Positions 53,407 through 62,319 of a stretch of DNA of 64,000 nt are shown here, piece after piece; the first letter of the stretch is position 1; every line of letters starts with the position of its first letter. This stretch comes from Clostridia bacterium (GTDB lineage Bacteria > Bacillota > Clostridia > TANB77 > CAG-508), in NCBI GenBank assembly GCA_017429505.1, contig JAFROW010000004.1, positions 124,001 to 188,000 on the forward strand, read 5' to 3'. The notes below the pieces were generated by a model, which did not search any database, was not told where the DNA came from, and saw nothing but the letters and a program-made list of their open reading frames with translations. The position numbers and the translations under genes are program-made.

Positions 53407-53512
53407 TTATTTTAACATTCCATTCTTTAAAGTTCAAATTTTAATTAAATATGTTTACAAATAACAATTGTTTTTATCTTTACCTGATATATATATTTAT
53501 TTTTAAAAAAAT

Positions 53513-53549
53513 ATTTAATCGTGCACAATTAAATCGCGCGCAATTTAAT
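53513..53549 (-). terminator. Overlapping palindromes downstream of whiA
   Basis: ATTTAATCGTGCACAATTAAAT (53513-53534) and ATTAAATCGCGCGCAATTTAAT (53528-53549) are two near-perfect palindromes sharing a seven-base arm, centred on GTGCAC and GCGCGC. In the minus direction the 53513-53534 hairpin is followed by seven T, so it can end the whiA transcript. Confidence 0.5.
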
Positions 53550-53582
53550 TTTTTTCATCCAAAAATATAATAATACATTCTC

Positions 53583-54446
53583 TCATTTTGATAATTCTAT
53601 AATTTTCTTTAATCTATAATTAACTCCTGATTTTCCAACAGGATTTTTTAATTTTTTTCCAAGTTCAGCAAGTGGCATATCAGGATACTCTAATCTAAGT
53701 TCTGCTAATTCCTGTAAACTCTTATCCATCTTGTTAAAATTACCATTTTCTTTTAGTTTTTTTATTGCATTTATTTGTTCAACAGAAGCATTTAAAATCT
53801 TATTTAAATTCGCTGTTTTACAATTAACCAGCCTGTTTATTTTATTATTCATATCTCTTTGTACTCGAATCTGTTCAAATTCAAGCACAGATTTGTTTGC
53901 TCCAATAAATGCCAAAAATTTTGAAATTTCTTCTCCCTCTTTAATATAAATGCCTTTTTCTATAGATTTGAGATTTATATTAAAATCTTTTAATACTTCT
54001 ATTAAAAATTTTATTAACTCACTATTTTCAACTTTTATTTCTAAGTGATATTTATTTTCAGGATTATTTACTGAACCTGATCCCATAAACAATCCTCTTA
54101 CAAAAGCTCTTTTTTCTAGCTCTTCGGCTTTTACCAAAAAATCTTTCAAGCCTTGTGTCTCAGTTTGTTTCAAATATTCTATAACCTTAGGACTTTTTGC
54201 AGTAATCACATAAACTTTTCCTTGTAAATCAATTTTAAAGTCATTAATATCAACATTTTTTAGTAATTTTCCAAATCGATTTATATTATATTCATTTTCA
54301 GTCGAAAACTTAATTTTGTTTTTATCAAATTCACTATTTGCACTTGATAAATATCCTACAAGTTCATATTTTACTTCATTTTTTTTAGCTAAATTACTTA
54401 ATTCACTTAATTCCTTTTTTATTTCATACGAAAAAGATCTGTTCAT
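53583..54446 (-). CDS. whiA: Sporulation/cell-division regulator WhiA
   Basis: WhiA is a DNA-binding protein of Gram-positive bacteria with an N-terminal LAGLIDADG-like fold and a C-terminal helix-turn-helix. Landmarks are RAFVRGLFMGSGSVNNPENK near residue 113 and the C-terminal LRLEYPDMPLAELGKKLKNP and VGKSGVNYRLKKI. The 287 residues are slightly short of the usual 310-320. It is translationally coupled to the preceding gene (TAATG overlap). In many Firmicutes whiA follows rapZ and yvcK; those are not here. Confidence 0.93.
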   Translation of the reverse strand: MNRSFSYEIKKELSELSNLAKKNEVKYELVGYLSSANSEFDKNKIKFSTENEYNINRFGKLLKNVDINDFKIDLQGKVYVITAKSPKVIEYLKQTETQGLKDFLVKAEELEKRAFVRGLFMGSGSVNNPENKYHLEIKVENSELIKFLIEVLKDFNINLKSIEKGIYIKEGEEISKFLAFIGANKSVLEFEQIRVQRDMNNKINRLVNCKTANLNKILNASVEQINAIKKLKENGNFNKMDKSLQELAELRLEYPDMPLAELGKKLKNPVGKSGVNYRLKKIIELSK

Positions 54447-56173
54447 TAACGGAAGCCACCTCCGCCTCCGCCACCACCGAAGGAACCTCCGCCTCCGCCT
54501 CCAGAAGAGAATCCTCCTCCTCCAGAGCTATAGCTTTCTGCAGCAGCTCTTGCAGAATTTGCACTAGATACACCTCTTGAAGATACGTAATTTATATATA
54601 CTAGATTGTCATAAGAGCCATAATTTGTTTGCTCAATCATATCTGGATATAGCTCTTTAAATTGTTTAGAAACTTGTTTTGCAATTCCAAGTAATTGTGC
54701 ATATATTAAATAATCTTCAAATAATTCTACTTCTATTGCATATCTTTCTTGAATTAATGTATATTCAAGTAAAAATCTCTTAAGGCCTGCAATATGAATT
54801 GCTTCTTCTTTTAACTCTTGTGTAGCAGTATATTTAGTTCCAAATAATCCTTTTCCTTCGTTTTTTATAAGTCCATCTGCATTAAGTAATGATCTTTGAT
54901 CTTTTAAAATGTTATCAAACCAACCTAATATTTTCTCATAACTTGATTTACACCATTTTTCAAATTCTTTATTTTCTAATATTCCATCTTTACTTGCAAC
55001 ATGCATCATATGAAATAGGCTTTCTTCTCTTTCATTTTCAAATTTTTTGGTCACTTCATCTCCAAGAATTATAACAGTTTGTTCTTTTTTAAAAATTTTG
55101 CCTCCATCTCTTTGTTCTGTTCTAATCATACCAGCTTTTAGCCACTTTAAGATAATTGCTCCTAAAATATCGGTTTTATTTTTCATAATTCCATATTGGT
55201 ATGCAATATAGTATGCCCTAAAAATATCCCCATTACATGGAATATCTCTATAATATGCAACATCTTTTGGAATTTTCTTTCCTGACTCACCATATTTGAA
55301 TCCATATTTTTTTCCTGAGGTTGTGCTAGACACAATCGCAATAATTACAAATGGTATAAAAGTTATGATAACACTAAAAAATCCAACTATTGCAGTAATT
55401 ATTTTTTCAAACCATGATACTTGTTTTTTGTTATAAGGTGTAGACCCTTCTTGTGCCATTTCATAATAATAATTAAAATCATGATTTAACACATTGCTTG
55501 TATTAAATGTCTCTTTTGGAAACTTTGCTAAAAATGTCATATATTCAGACTTAGCAAGGCTTTTTCCTTCTGTATCCATATGGATTGCTCCATCATTTTT
55601 ATCCACATAGCAAAGTGCTCCATACTTTCCATATCCCCATACATCTATTGTATCTGGAAAAAAAGTATTTGCATGAACTTTTATCTTTACGCTTCCAATA
55701 GTAGTTGAAAAATCATAAGGAATTAAAGTCCAATACATCATTTGAGAATCTGTAAGTTCAGATACAAAGTTAGAAATATTGTATTTTGCTGTATATACAT
55801 TAGAACCATAATTACTTATTCCCCAACAAAGTTCTACACCATTGTATATTTTGTTAATTCCACATTTATATGCCTTTTCACTCATCGTCTCATCCGTGTC
55901 CCATGTGCCTATATTTGTATATGTTTTTGTTTTATCATATACTCTTAGATTTGTAATTTGCGAATTTCCTAAACTGTAATATGGATGGTAAACCTCTGTT
56001 CCTTGATTTGTTGAGCAAGTCCACACTTCTGTTACTTCCGCATTTCCATTGTTATCTACATAAATATCCATATTTATGCTACTTATTGAATTTGCATTTA
56101 CTATATTTTTTAATCCTATTGTGAAAAATAATGCTATTGAAATTATTGTTAATTTTAAAATTTTATTTTTCAT
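54446..56173 (-). CDS. DUF2207 family membrane protein with glycine-rich tail
   Basis: 575 residues. An N-terminal signal (KLTIISIALFFTIGLKNIVNA) is followed by an extracellular beta-rich domain (residues about 30-240, SINMDIYVDNNGNAEVTEVW). One membrane segment pair lies near 255-290, a cytoplasmic region follows, and the C-terminus ends in runs of GGGG and S, closing GGGGGGFR. This is the typical DUF2207 layout; function is unknown. AGGAGG lies upstream of the start. The stop overlaps the whiA start. Confidence 0.88.
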   Translation of the reverse strand: MKNKILKLTIISIALFFTIGLKNIVNANSISSINMDIYVDNNGNAEVTEVWTCSTNQGTEVYHPYYSLGNSQITNLRVYDKTKTYTNIGTWDTDETMSEKAYKCGINKIYNGVELCWGISNYGSNVYTAKYNISNFVSELTDSQMMYWTLIPYDFSTTIGSVKIKVHANTFFPDTIDVWGYGKYGALCYVDKNDGAIHMDTEGKSLAKSEYMTFLAKFPKETFNTSNVLNHDFNYYYEMAQEGSTPYNKKQVSWFEKIITAIVGFFSVIITFIPFVIIAIVSSTTSGKKYGFKYGESGKKIPKDVAYYRDIPCNGDIFRAYYIAYQYGIMKNKTDILGAIILKWLKAGMIRTEQRDGGKIFKKEQTVIILGDEVTKKFENEREESLFHMMHVASKDGILENKEFEKWCKSSYEKILGWFDNILKDQRSLLNADGLIKNEGKGLFGTKYTATQELKEEAIHIAGLKRFLLEYTLIQERYAIEVELFEDYLIYAQLLGIAKQVSKQFKELYPDMIEQTNYGSYDNLVYINYVSSRGVSSANSARAAAESYSSGGGGFSSGGGGGGSFGGGGGGGGFR

Positions 56174-56234
56174 TTATCTTATCCTCCTAGATTTTTTTGC
56201 ACTAACATACCCATTTTCAGTAGTTTCCAAGATG

Positions 56235-56268
56235 AAGTTACTTTTTTTCTCCGTCCCCAAAAGGAACC
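56235..56268. repeat. GGGACGGAG-loop hairpin, copy 3
   Basis: AAGTTACTTTTTTT and AAAAGGAACCT form an imperfect stem; the loop on the minus strand is GGGGACGGAG. It abuts the stop of the ABC transporter gene at 56269. See 8502-8534 and 48015-48047. Confidence 0.55.
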
Positions 56269-58146
56269 TCACTCTAATTCAAACGCACCTGTATACAACT
56301 GATAATATTGTCCTTTTTCTTCTAACAATTGCTCATGTGTTCCTCTTTCTATAATATTTCCATGTTCCAGAACCATTATAGCTTTGGCATTTCTAACTGT
56401 TGAAAGTCTATGTGCAATTACAAAAACTGTTCTTCCATTCATAAGTTTATCCATTCCTTCTTGAACCAATTTTTCTGTTCTTGTATCTATGCTTGAAGTA
56501 GCTTCATCCAAAATCATGACAGGCGGATCATTTATTGCACATCTTGCAATTGCTAAAAGCTGTCTTTGTCCTTGTGATAGCTGACTTCCATTTTGAGTTA
56601 ACATTGTGTCATATCCATTTGGAAGCATTGATATAAACTCATGTGCATTTGCTATTTTTGCTGCATTTATTACTTCTTCATCTGTTGCATCAAGTTTTCC
56701 ATATTTAATGTTTTCTTTTATAGTTCCTGTAAACAAGTTTGTATCTTGTAAAACCAATCCTAAAGATCTTCTTAAATCTTCTTTTTTGATTTTATTAATA
56801 TTTATTCCGTCATATCTTATTTTTCCGTCTTCTACATCATAAAATCTATTAATAAGATTTGTAATTGTAGTTTTTCCTGCACCTGTTGCTCCAACAAATG
56901 CAATTTTTTGACCAGGTTTTGCATAAAGAGAGATATTGTGCAAAATTTCTTTATCAGGCTCATATCCAAAATCTACATTTTCCATTTCTATATGACCTTT
57001 TAGTTCAATATACTCTAAACGTCCGTCATGATGAGGATATTTCCAGGCCCATTTTTCTGTTCTTTCTTCAGTTTCTGTAATATTTCCTTTTTCATCAATT
57101 TTTGCATTTACAAGTGTTACATATCCATCATCAACTTCTGGTTCTTCATCTATTAGTTTAAAAATTCTTGTTGCACCTGCAATTGCCATAACAACAGTGT
57201 TTGCTTGACTCGATACATTTTTTATAGGTTGATTAAAGCTTCTGGTTAATGCTAAAAATGAAGCAATAGTTCCAATTGTAAGAGATGGCACCTTTCCTGA
57301 TATTGCAAGAAATGCTCCAATTATTGCAACTAATACATACTCAATATTTCCTAAATTGTTAAGTATTGGCATTAATATATTTGCAAATTTATTTGCATTT
57401 ACCATATTATCAAATAAATTTTCATTTAGTTTATCAAAATTGTCTTTTGCTCTATCCTCATAATTAAATACTTTTACAACCTTTTGACCATTTATCATTT
57501 CTTCTATATAGCCATTTACTTTTCCTAGAGTTTCTTGTTGCCCTATAAAGTACGAACCACTTCTTTTGGTTATAGACATTGTAACTCTAAGCATTATAGC
57601 TACAAATAAAAATATGAATAATGTTAACTGCCAACTTAAAGCAAACATTGAAATTGTAACTGCAATTAGTGACAAAATTGAAGATACAAGTTGTGGCATG
57701 CTTTGTGAAATCATTTGCTCTAATGTGTCTGTATCATTTGTATAATAACTCATTACATCTCCATGAGGTACTGTGTCGAAATATTTTATTGGCAGCTTTT
57801 GCATTTTTGCAAACATTGTATCTCTTATTTTTTTCAAAGTTCCTTGTGCTATAACTACCATAAGTCTGTTATAAATAAATGTTGCAATAATTCCAAGTAA
57901 GAAAATTCCGCACATAATTAATACTAAATTTCTTAATCCATCAAAAACAGGATTTTCAGTTCCAAGTAGTGGAACTATGTAATCATCTATTATTTTTTTG
58001 CTAAATAAAGGTGCTGAAACTGATACAACAGAACTTATAACTAAACAAACAAATACTAAAATTAAATGTTTTTTGTATTTTTCAGTTATTATTTTTAAAA
58101 GTCTTTTTACAGTGCCTTTATTTAACTCAGGTCTTTTATCTTTCAT
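56269..58146 (-). CDS. ABC transporter, fused permease-ATPase (exporter half B)
   Basis: A 625-residue type IV exporter subunit. Six membrane helices lie in residues 30-340, with YFDTVPHGDVMSYYTNDTDT coupling helices. The ATPase domain contains Walker A FVGATGAGKTTITNL near 428, the signature QLSQGQRQLLAIARC, and VMILDEATSSID. With the gene just upstream (58243-59973) it forms the usual heterodimeric exporter, as in multidrug-type BmrCD-like pairs. The substrate is unknown. A GGGACGGAG hairpin abuts its stop. Confidence 0.9.
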   Translation of the reverse strand: MKDKRPELNKGTVKRLLKIITEKYKKHLILVFVCLVISSVVSVSAPLFSKKIIDDYIVPLLGTENPVFDGLRNLVLIMCGIFLLGIIATFIYNRLMVVIAQGTLKKIRDTMFAKMQKLPIKYFDTVPHGDVMSYYTNDTDTLEQMISQSMPQLVSSILSLIAVTISMFALSWQLTLFIFLFVAIMLRVTMSITKRSGSYFIGQQETLGKVNGYIEEMINGQKVVKVFNYEDRAKDNFDKLNENLFDNMVNANKFANILMPILNNLGNIEYVLVAIIGAFLAISGKVPSLTIGTIASFLALTRSFNQPIKNVSSQANTVVMAIAGATRIFKLIDEEPEVDDGYVTLVNAKIDEKGNITETEERTEKWAWKYPHHDGRLEYIELKGHIEMENVDFGYEPDKEILHNISLYAKPGQKIAFVGATGAGKTTITNLINRFYDVEDGKIRYDGININKIKKEDLRRSLGLVLQDTNLFTGTIKENIKYGKLDATDEEVINAAKIANAHEFISMLPNGYDTMLTQNGSQLSQGQRQLLAIARCAINDPPVMILDEATSSIDTRTEKLVQEGMDKLMNGRTVFVIAHRLSTVRNAKAIMVLEHGNIIERGTHEQLLEEKGQYYQLYTGAFELE

Positions 58147-58242
58147 TATTTCCTCCCTTTTTATAATTAACTGATATAATTATCTCTATATTACCAATTA
58201 TATTTCCCATATTTGCTCCATATTTATTATAAAATTTCGAAA

Positions 58243-59973
58243 TTAATTTTGTTGAGTTTGAGACTCATAAACTTCTTTATAAATCTTATTAGTTTTAACT
58301 AACTCCTCATGAGTTCCAACTGCATCTATTTTTCCTTGTTTCATAACAATTATTTTGTCACAATCTTCTACTGAAGAAATTCTTTGAGCAATTATTATTT
58401 TAGTAGTATTTGGTATTTTCTTAGCAAAAGCATCTCTAATTAACTTATCTGTTTTTGTATCTACCGCAGATGTAGAATCATCTAAAATAAGTATTTTAGG
58501 CTTTTTTACTAATGCTCTTGCAATACATAATCTTTGCTTTTGACCTCCAGATACATTTGTTCCACCTTGTTCTATATATGTATCATATTTATCAGGCATT
58601 TCCTGAATAAAACTATCTGCTTGTGCTAACTTACAAGCTTCTATTAATTCTTCATCTGTAGCATTTTCATTTCCCCAACGAAGATTTTCTTTAATTGTTC
58701 CTGAAAATAGCACATTTTTTTGTAGAACACAACTTACTGCATCTCTTAAAATTTTTAAATCATAATTTTTCACATTATTTCCTGCAACTAAAAGACTTCC
58801 TTCAGTAACATCATAAAGTCTTGGAATTAAGTTTACAAGTGAAGATTTTCCAACACCTGTTCCTCCTATTATTCCAACTGTTTCTCCTGAATTTATTTTT
58901 AAATTAATATTTTTTAAAACTTCTTTTTCTTTTTCTCCAATGTAGCTAAATGCAACATCTTTGAATTCTATTGATCCATCTTCTACTTCCATTATAGGGT
59001 CATCTATATTTTTTATACTTGGTTCTTCATCTAATACTTCCACAATTCTTTTTGCCGAAGCCATTGAAATTGTAAGCATTACAGAAATCATTGTAAGCAT
59101 CATTATAGAAAACAAAACTTGAATTGCATAAGTTATTAAACTTGTAAGCTCACCTGTTGTAAGTTCTGTGCTATTTGTTGTAACAATAATTCTTGCACCT
59201 ATCCATGAAATTAAAATCATTGCCGCATACATTGCAAATTGCATAGTTGGTGAATTATACGCCAATATTTTTTCTGCTTTTGAAAATAATCCAAAAATCT
59301 CTTCAGATTTATTATTAAACTTATTTTTTTCTTGTTCTTCTAAACAAAATGATTTAACAACTCTCATACCTGATGTATTTTCTTCAACAATATTATTTAA
59401 ATCATCATATTTTTTAAATACTTTTTCAAATAATGGCATTGCAAGCCTTGATATAACAAATAAAATAACTGCAACAAGTGGTATTAATGCAAAAAATATA
59501 AGTGACATTTTTACATTTATTTTTATTGCCATAATAAGTGAAAATATAAGCATTAAAGGTGCTCTTATAGCAATTCTTATTATCATTTGAAAAGCATGTT
59601 GAACATAAGTTACATCTGTTGTAAGTCTTGTAACTATACTTGAAGTGCTAAATTTATCTATATTTGCAAATGAGAAATTTTGAACCTTGTAATACAAATC
59701 TTTTCTTAAATTTTTTGCAAATCCACTTCCTGCTTTTGCAGCAAACATTCCAGAAATTGCGCCAAATATTAAAGATAATATGGTAAATGCAACTAATGCT
59801 ATACCTATTCTTACAGTATTATCTATTGAAGATTTGTTAATTCCTTCATCTATTAATAAAGCCATAAAATATGGCACAATTACTTCTAACACAACTTCCA
59901 TTGCAACAGAAAGTGGAGTTAAAATCGCTTCTTTTTTGTATTCTCTTATTGATTTTGCTAATTTCTTTATCAT
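58243..59973 (-). CDS. ABC transporter, fused permease-ATPase (exporter half A)
   Basis: The partner half, 576 residues: six helices in the first 320 residues, then an ATPase with Walker A IIGGTGVGKSSLVNL, the signature TNVSGGQKQRLCIARA and Walker B ILILDDSTSAVD. Here Walker B ends DDS instead of DEA, the usual sign of the degenerate site in heterodimeric exporters; the partner's DEA is the intact one. The start at 59973 follows GGAGGAAT at good spacing. An earlier in-frame stretch has no ribosome site. Confidence 0.88.
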   Translation of the reverse strand: MIKKLAKSIREYKKEAILTPLSVAMEVVLEVIVPYFMALLIDEGINKSSIDNTVRIGIALVAFTILSLIFGAISGMFAAKAGSGFAKNLRKDLYYKVQNFSFANIDKFSTSSIVTRLTTDVTYVQHAFQMIIRIAIRAPLMLIFSLIMAIKINVKMSLIFFALIPLVAVILFVISRLAMPLFEKVFKKYDDLNNIVEENTSGMRVVKSFCLEEQEKNKFNNKSEEIFGLFSKAEKILAYNSPTMQFAMYAAMILISWIGARIIVTTNSTELTTGELTSLITYAIQVLFSIMMLTMISVMLTISMASAKRIVEVLDEEPSIKNIDDPIMEVEDGSIEFKDVAFSYIGEKEKEVLKNINLKINSGETVGIIGGTGVGKSSLVNLIPRLYDVTEGSLLVAGNNVKNYDLKILRDAVSCVLQKNVLFSGTIKENLRWGNENATDEELIEACKLAQADSFIQEMPDKYDTYIEQGGTNVSGGQKQRLCIARALVKKPKILILDDSTSAVDTKTDKLIRDAFAKKIPNTTKIIIAQRISSVEDCDKIIVMKQGKIDAVGTHEELVKTNKIYKEVYESQTQQN

Positions 59974-60022
59974 GAAAATTCCTCCTACACACAAGCATAC
60001 GTAAAAATATATACTAAAACAA

Positions 60023-61348
60023 TTATATATTAAAATCCTTAATTCTTTCCCTAAAATCATCAAAATTAATTAGTTTCCATGACCAGTTATATTTACTATC
60101 TGTTCCCGGAACATTCATTCTTGCGCTGTCATCCAAGCCCAAAATATCTTGAACTGTAATAACAGCAATTCGTGCCTTGCATTTTATGCAATATTGCATA
60201 ATTCCTATGTTTACATTAATATCATAACATTCGTTTCTTCTTAAAAATTCTTTTAGTTTTTCTTTGTGTTCATCATCTAGTATTTTGTACCAACCATAAA
60301 TTGTTGAACAATCATGATTTCCAGGAAACACAAGTACATTTTCTTCTTCATTGTCTCTATCATAATAATTGTCTAAATCAATAGAAAATTGAAGTATTTT
60401 CTGTCTTGTGAAACCATAATGTTCCCTTAGTGCCACTGTTTCTTCTCTTATGTCTCCTAAATCTTCAATTATTAAGCTTTCTGTTTTTACACTACCATCT
60501 TTAAATAATTCATCAAAGAAACCATAACTAAAACTATCTACATAAACTCCTTCTTTGCCAGATTTTCCTATTGGAATTTTAAAAAATGAGTCATATCCTC
60601 TAAAATAGTCTACTCTAACTTTGTCAAATAATTCTAAATAATATTTAAATATTCCTACTAAATATTTGTAATTATCTTTTTTCATACCTTCTACATTATA
60701 TACAGGGCTTCCCCATTTTTGTCCATCTTCATTAAAATAATCTGGTGGAGTTCCTGCCTCAAATGTAAACTTTCCATGTTTCATTTCAAAACAATCTGAA
60801 TGATACATTGTATCAACAGAATCAAAATCAGGATAAAACGGCATGTCTCCTATTATCAGAATTCCTTTTGAATTTGCATATGATTTAAGTTCCATCCATT
60901 GCTTAAATAATATGTATTGAAGAAATCCATAGTATTCCTTATTATTCTTTTCTTTTTTATGCATAAATTCAGCATATTTTTTTATTTCTTTATTCTCTAT
61001 AAATTCCTTATACTCTTTTGTTTTTCTAAATTTAATAAATGCTTCTATGTAGTATTTTTCTTTGAAGTTATCATAAACTGCTCTATCTGTTTGTTCTCTT
61101 GTTTCAGCATTTTTAATTAAACCATCTTCTATCAATTTATCTAAAGAAATATAGTCTTCATTTAATGCGTAAAAACTAGTAGGTGAATATGGTAATCTGT
61201 TACATGCATTGATCGGAAGAACTTCCCAATATTTTATTCCATTTTCGCTTAGTATATCTATAAATTCATATGCTTCATTTCCAAAATCTCCAATTCCATA
61301 TTTACTCGGAAGTGAAAAGATTGGAAGAAGTATCCCTTTTTCTTTCAT
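60023..61348 (-). CDS. malQ: 4-alpha-glucanotransferase (amylomaltase)
   Basis: GH77 enzyme that transfers segments of alpha-1,4-glucan during maltodextrin or glycogen metabolism. LLPIFSLPSKYGIGDFGNEA at residues 7-26 is the family start. Catalytic regions are KVRVDYFRGYDSFFKIP (Asp nucleophile) near 250, LIIEDLGDI (Glu) near 295 and the FPGNHDCSTIYGW region near 350. At 441 residues it is at the short end of the usual 490-500. No other glycogen gene is in the window. Confidence 0.93.
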   Translation of the reverse strand: MKEKGILLPIFSLPSKYGIGDFGNEAYEFIDILSENGIKYWEVLPINACNRLPYSPTSFYALNEDYISLDKLIEDGLIKNAETREQTDRAVYDNFKEKYYIEAFIKFRKTKEYKEFIENKEIKKYAEFMHKKEKNNKEYYGFLQYILFKQWMELKSYANSKGILIIGDMPFYPDFDSVDTMYHSDCFEMKHGKFTFEAGTPPDYFNEDGQKWGSPVYNVEGMKKDNYKYLVGIFKYYLELFDKVRVDYFRGYDSFFKIPIGKSGKEGVYVDSFSYGFFDELFKDGSVKTESLIIEDLGDIREETVALREHYGFTRQKILQFSIDLDNYYDRDNEEENVLVFPGNHDCSTIYGWYKILDDEHKEKLKEFLRRNECYDINVNIGIMQYCIKCKARIAVITVQDILGLDDSARMNVPGTDSKYNWSWKLINFDDFRERIKDFNI

Positions 61349-61369
61349 TTGTAGTCCTCTTTTCTAACT

Positions 61370-62128
61370 TTATTCTCTTATTGGTTCTTTAACATATTTT
61401 TTCATGTCTAAATCTTGATAGTTATCTTTATTAAACATACATTTCTTGCCACCAATTTCTGTAATTTTTCTTGTAGGTTGCATTTTAAAAATATCACCTG
61501 TAGATGCCGTTACCCAATCTTCCATATTGTATGGTTCATGTTCTTTAATCCAACCATCTTGATAAAATTTAACCATTGTCATGTCAAAATGTACCCATCT
61601 CTGTTCTTCTGGTAAATATATTAAGGTCCATGTGTGTCCTGTAGTTCCAATGTCAGCAACTTTTAAATGTTTGATTCCTAAATCTTTACATATTTTTTCT
61701 AAGAACACTCTATATTCAGAACAAACCCCATCTACAAGCATACCATTGTTATATACTGGCGTATAATGTGGTATTTCTAGCCATTGTATTTCATCATGTT
61801 CTAGAACCTCATCGGTTTTATAAAATCCTGTTTTCTTAGCTGGTTTATATGGAATATGTATTATATTGCCATAGTTTTGAAATAATCTTTCTTTGTTTCT
61901 ATCAGTTAATTCTCTTCCTTCTACCTTTATAAATGCTTCATCTAATAATTCTATTGCCTTTTCTTTTGAATATGGTTTTTCAACTATATCAAATTCTATT
62001 ATTTCATTTGGAGAAAGTTGTGAATGTTTAGAAATATTATTAATATCAAGAATTTTTTTATTAATTCTATCAAATGTTTCAGCACATTTAGATCCAATCT
62101 CATCTTTACCAAATCTAGTTAATTTCAT
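61370..62128 (-). CDS. Transglutaminase-like protein, start uncertain
   Basis: 252 residues with a transglutaminase/protease-like core: Cys in DGVCSEYRVFLEKICKDLGI near residue 136, His in TTGHTWTLIYL near 166, Asp in HFDMTM near 181. The first ATG (62128) has no ribosome site. The same frame stays open upstream for about 30 codons, reading TTKEVLFLIYEYFREYVTYN, to a stop at about 62238. A promoter lies at 62232-62260. So the protein may have lost its N-terminus, or it starts in an unusual way. Confidence 0.75.
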   Translation of the reverse strand: MKLTRFGKDEIGSKCAETFDRINKKILDINNISKHSQLSPNEIIEFDIVEKPYSKEKAIELLDEAFIKVEGRELTDRNKERLFQNYGNIIHIPYKPAKKTGFYKTDEVLEHDEIQWLEIPHYTPVYNNGMLVDGVCSEYRVFLEKICKDLGIKHLKVADIGTTGHTWTLIYLPEEQRWVHFDMTMVKFYQDGWIKEHEPYNMEDWVTASTGDIFKMQPTRKITEIGGKKCMFNKDNYQDLDMKKYVKEPIRE

Positions 62129-62231
62129 AATCTGTAGCTCATCATAATTGTATGTTACATATTCTCTAAAGTACTCATATATAAGAAAAAGAACCTCTTT
62201 GGTAGTACATCCAGCTTTTTTTACTTTCTAT

Positions 62232-62260
62232 ATTTTATCATTTATATTGTAATTTTACAA
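62232..62260 (-). promoter_or_regulatory. Promoter upstream of the transglutaminase-like gene
   Basis: TTGTAA (62255-62260), 17 bases, TAAAAT (62232-62237) on the minus strand. Transcription would begin at about 62225, so the open frame before the annotated ATG would lie in the leader. Confidence 0.5.
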
Positions 62261-62270
62261 CATTTTTTAC

Positions 62271-62302
62271 AAAAAAATATCAGAGACTTGCACAATCTCT
62301 GA
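62271..62302 (-). terminator. Terminator of the surface protein gene
   Basis: TCAGAGA and TCTCTGA pair around CTTGCACAA-type loop bases, followed on the minus strand by TATTTTTTT. It lies 20 bases after the stop at 62320. Confidence 0.8.
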
Positions 62303-62319
62303 CATTTTCTATTTTACTA

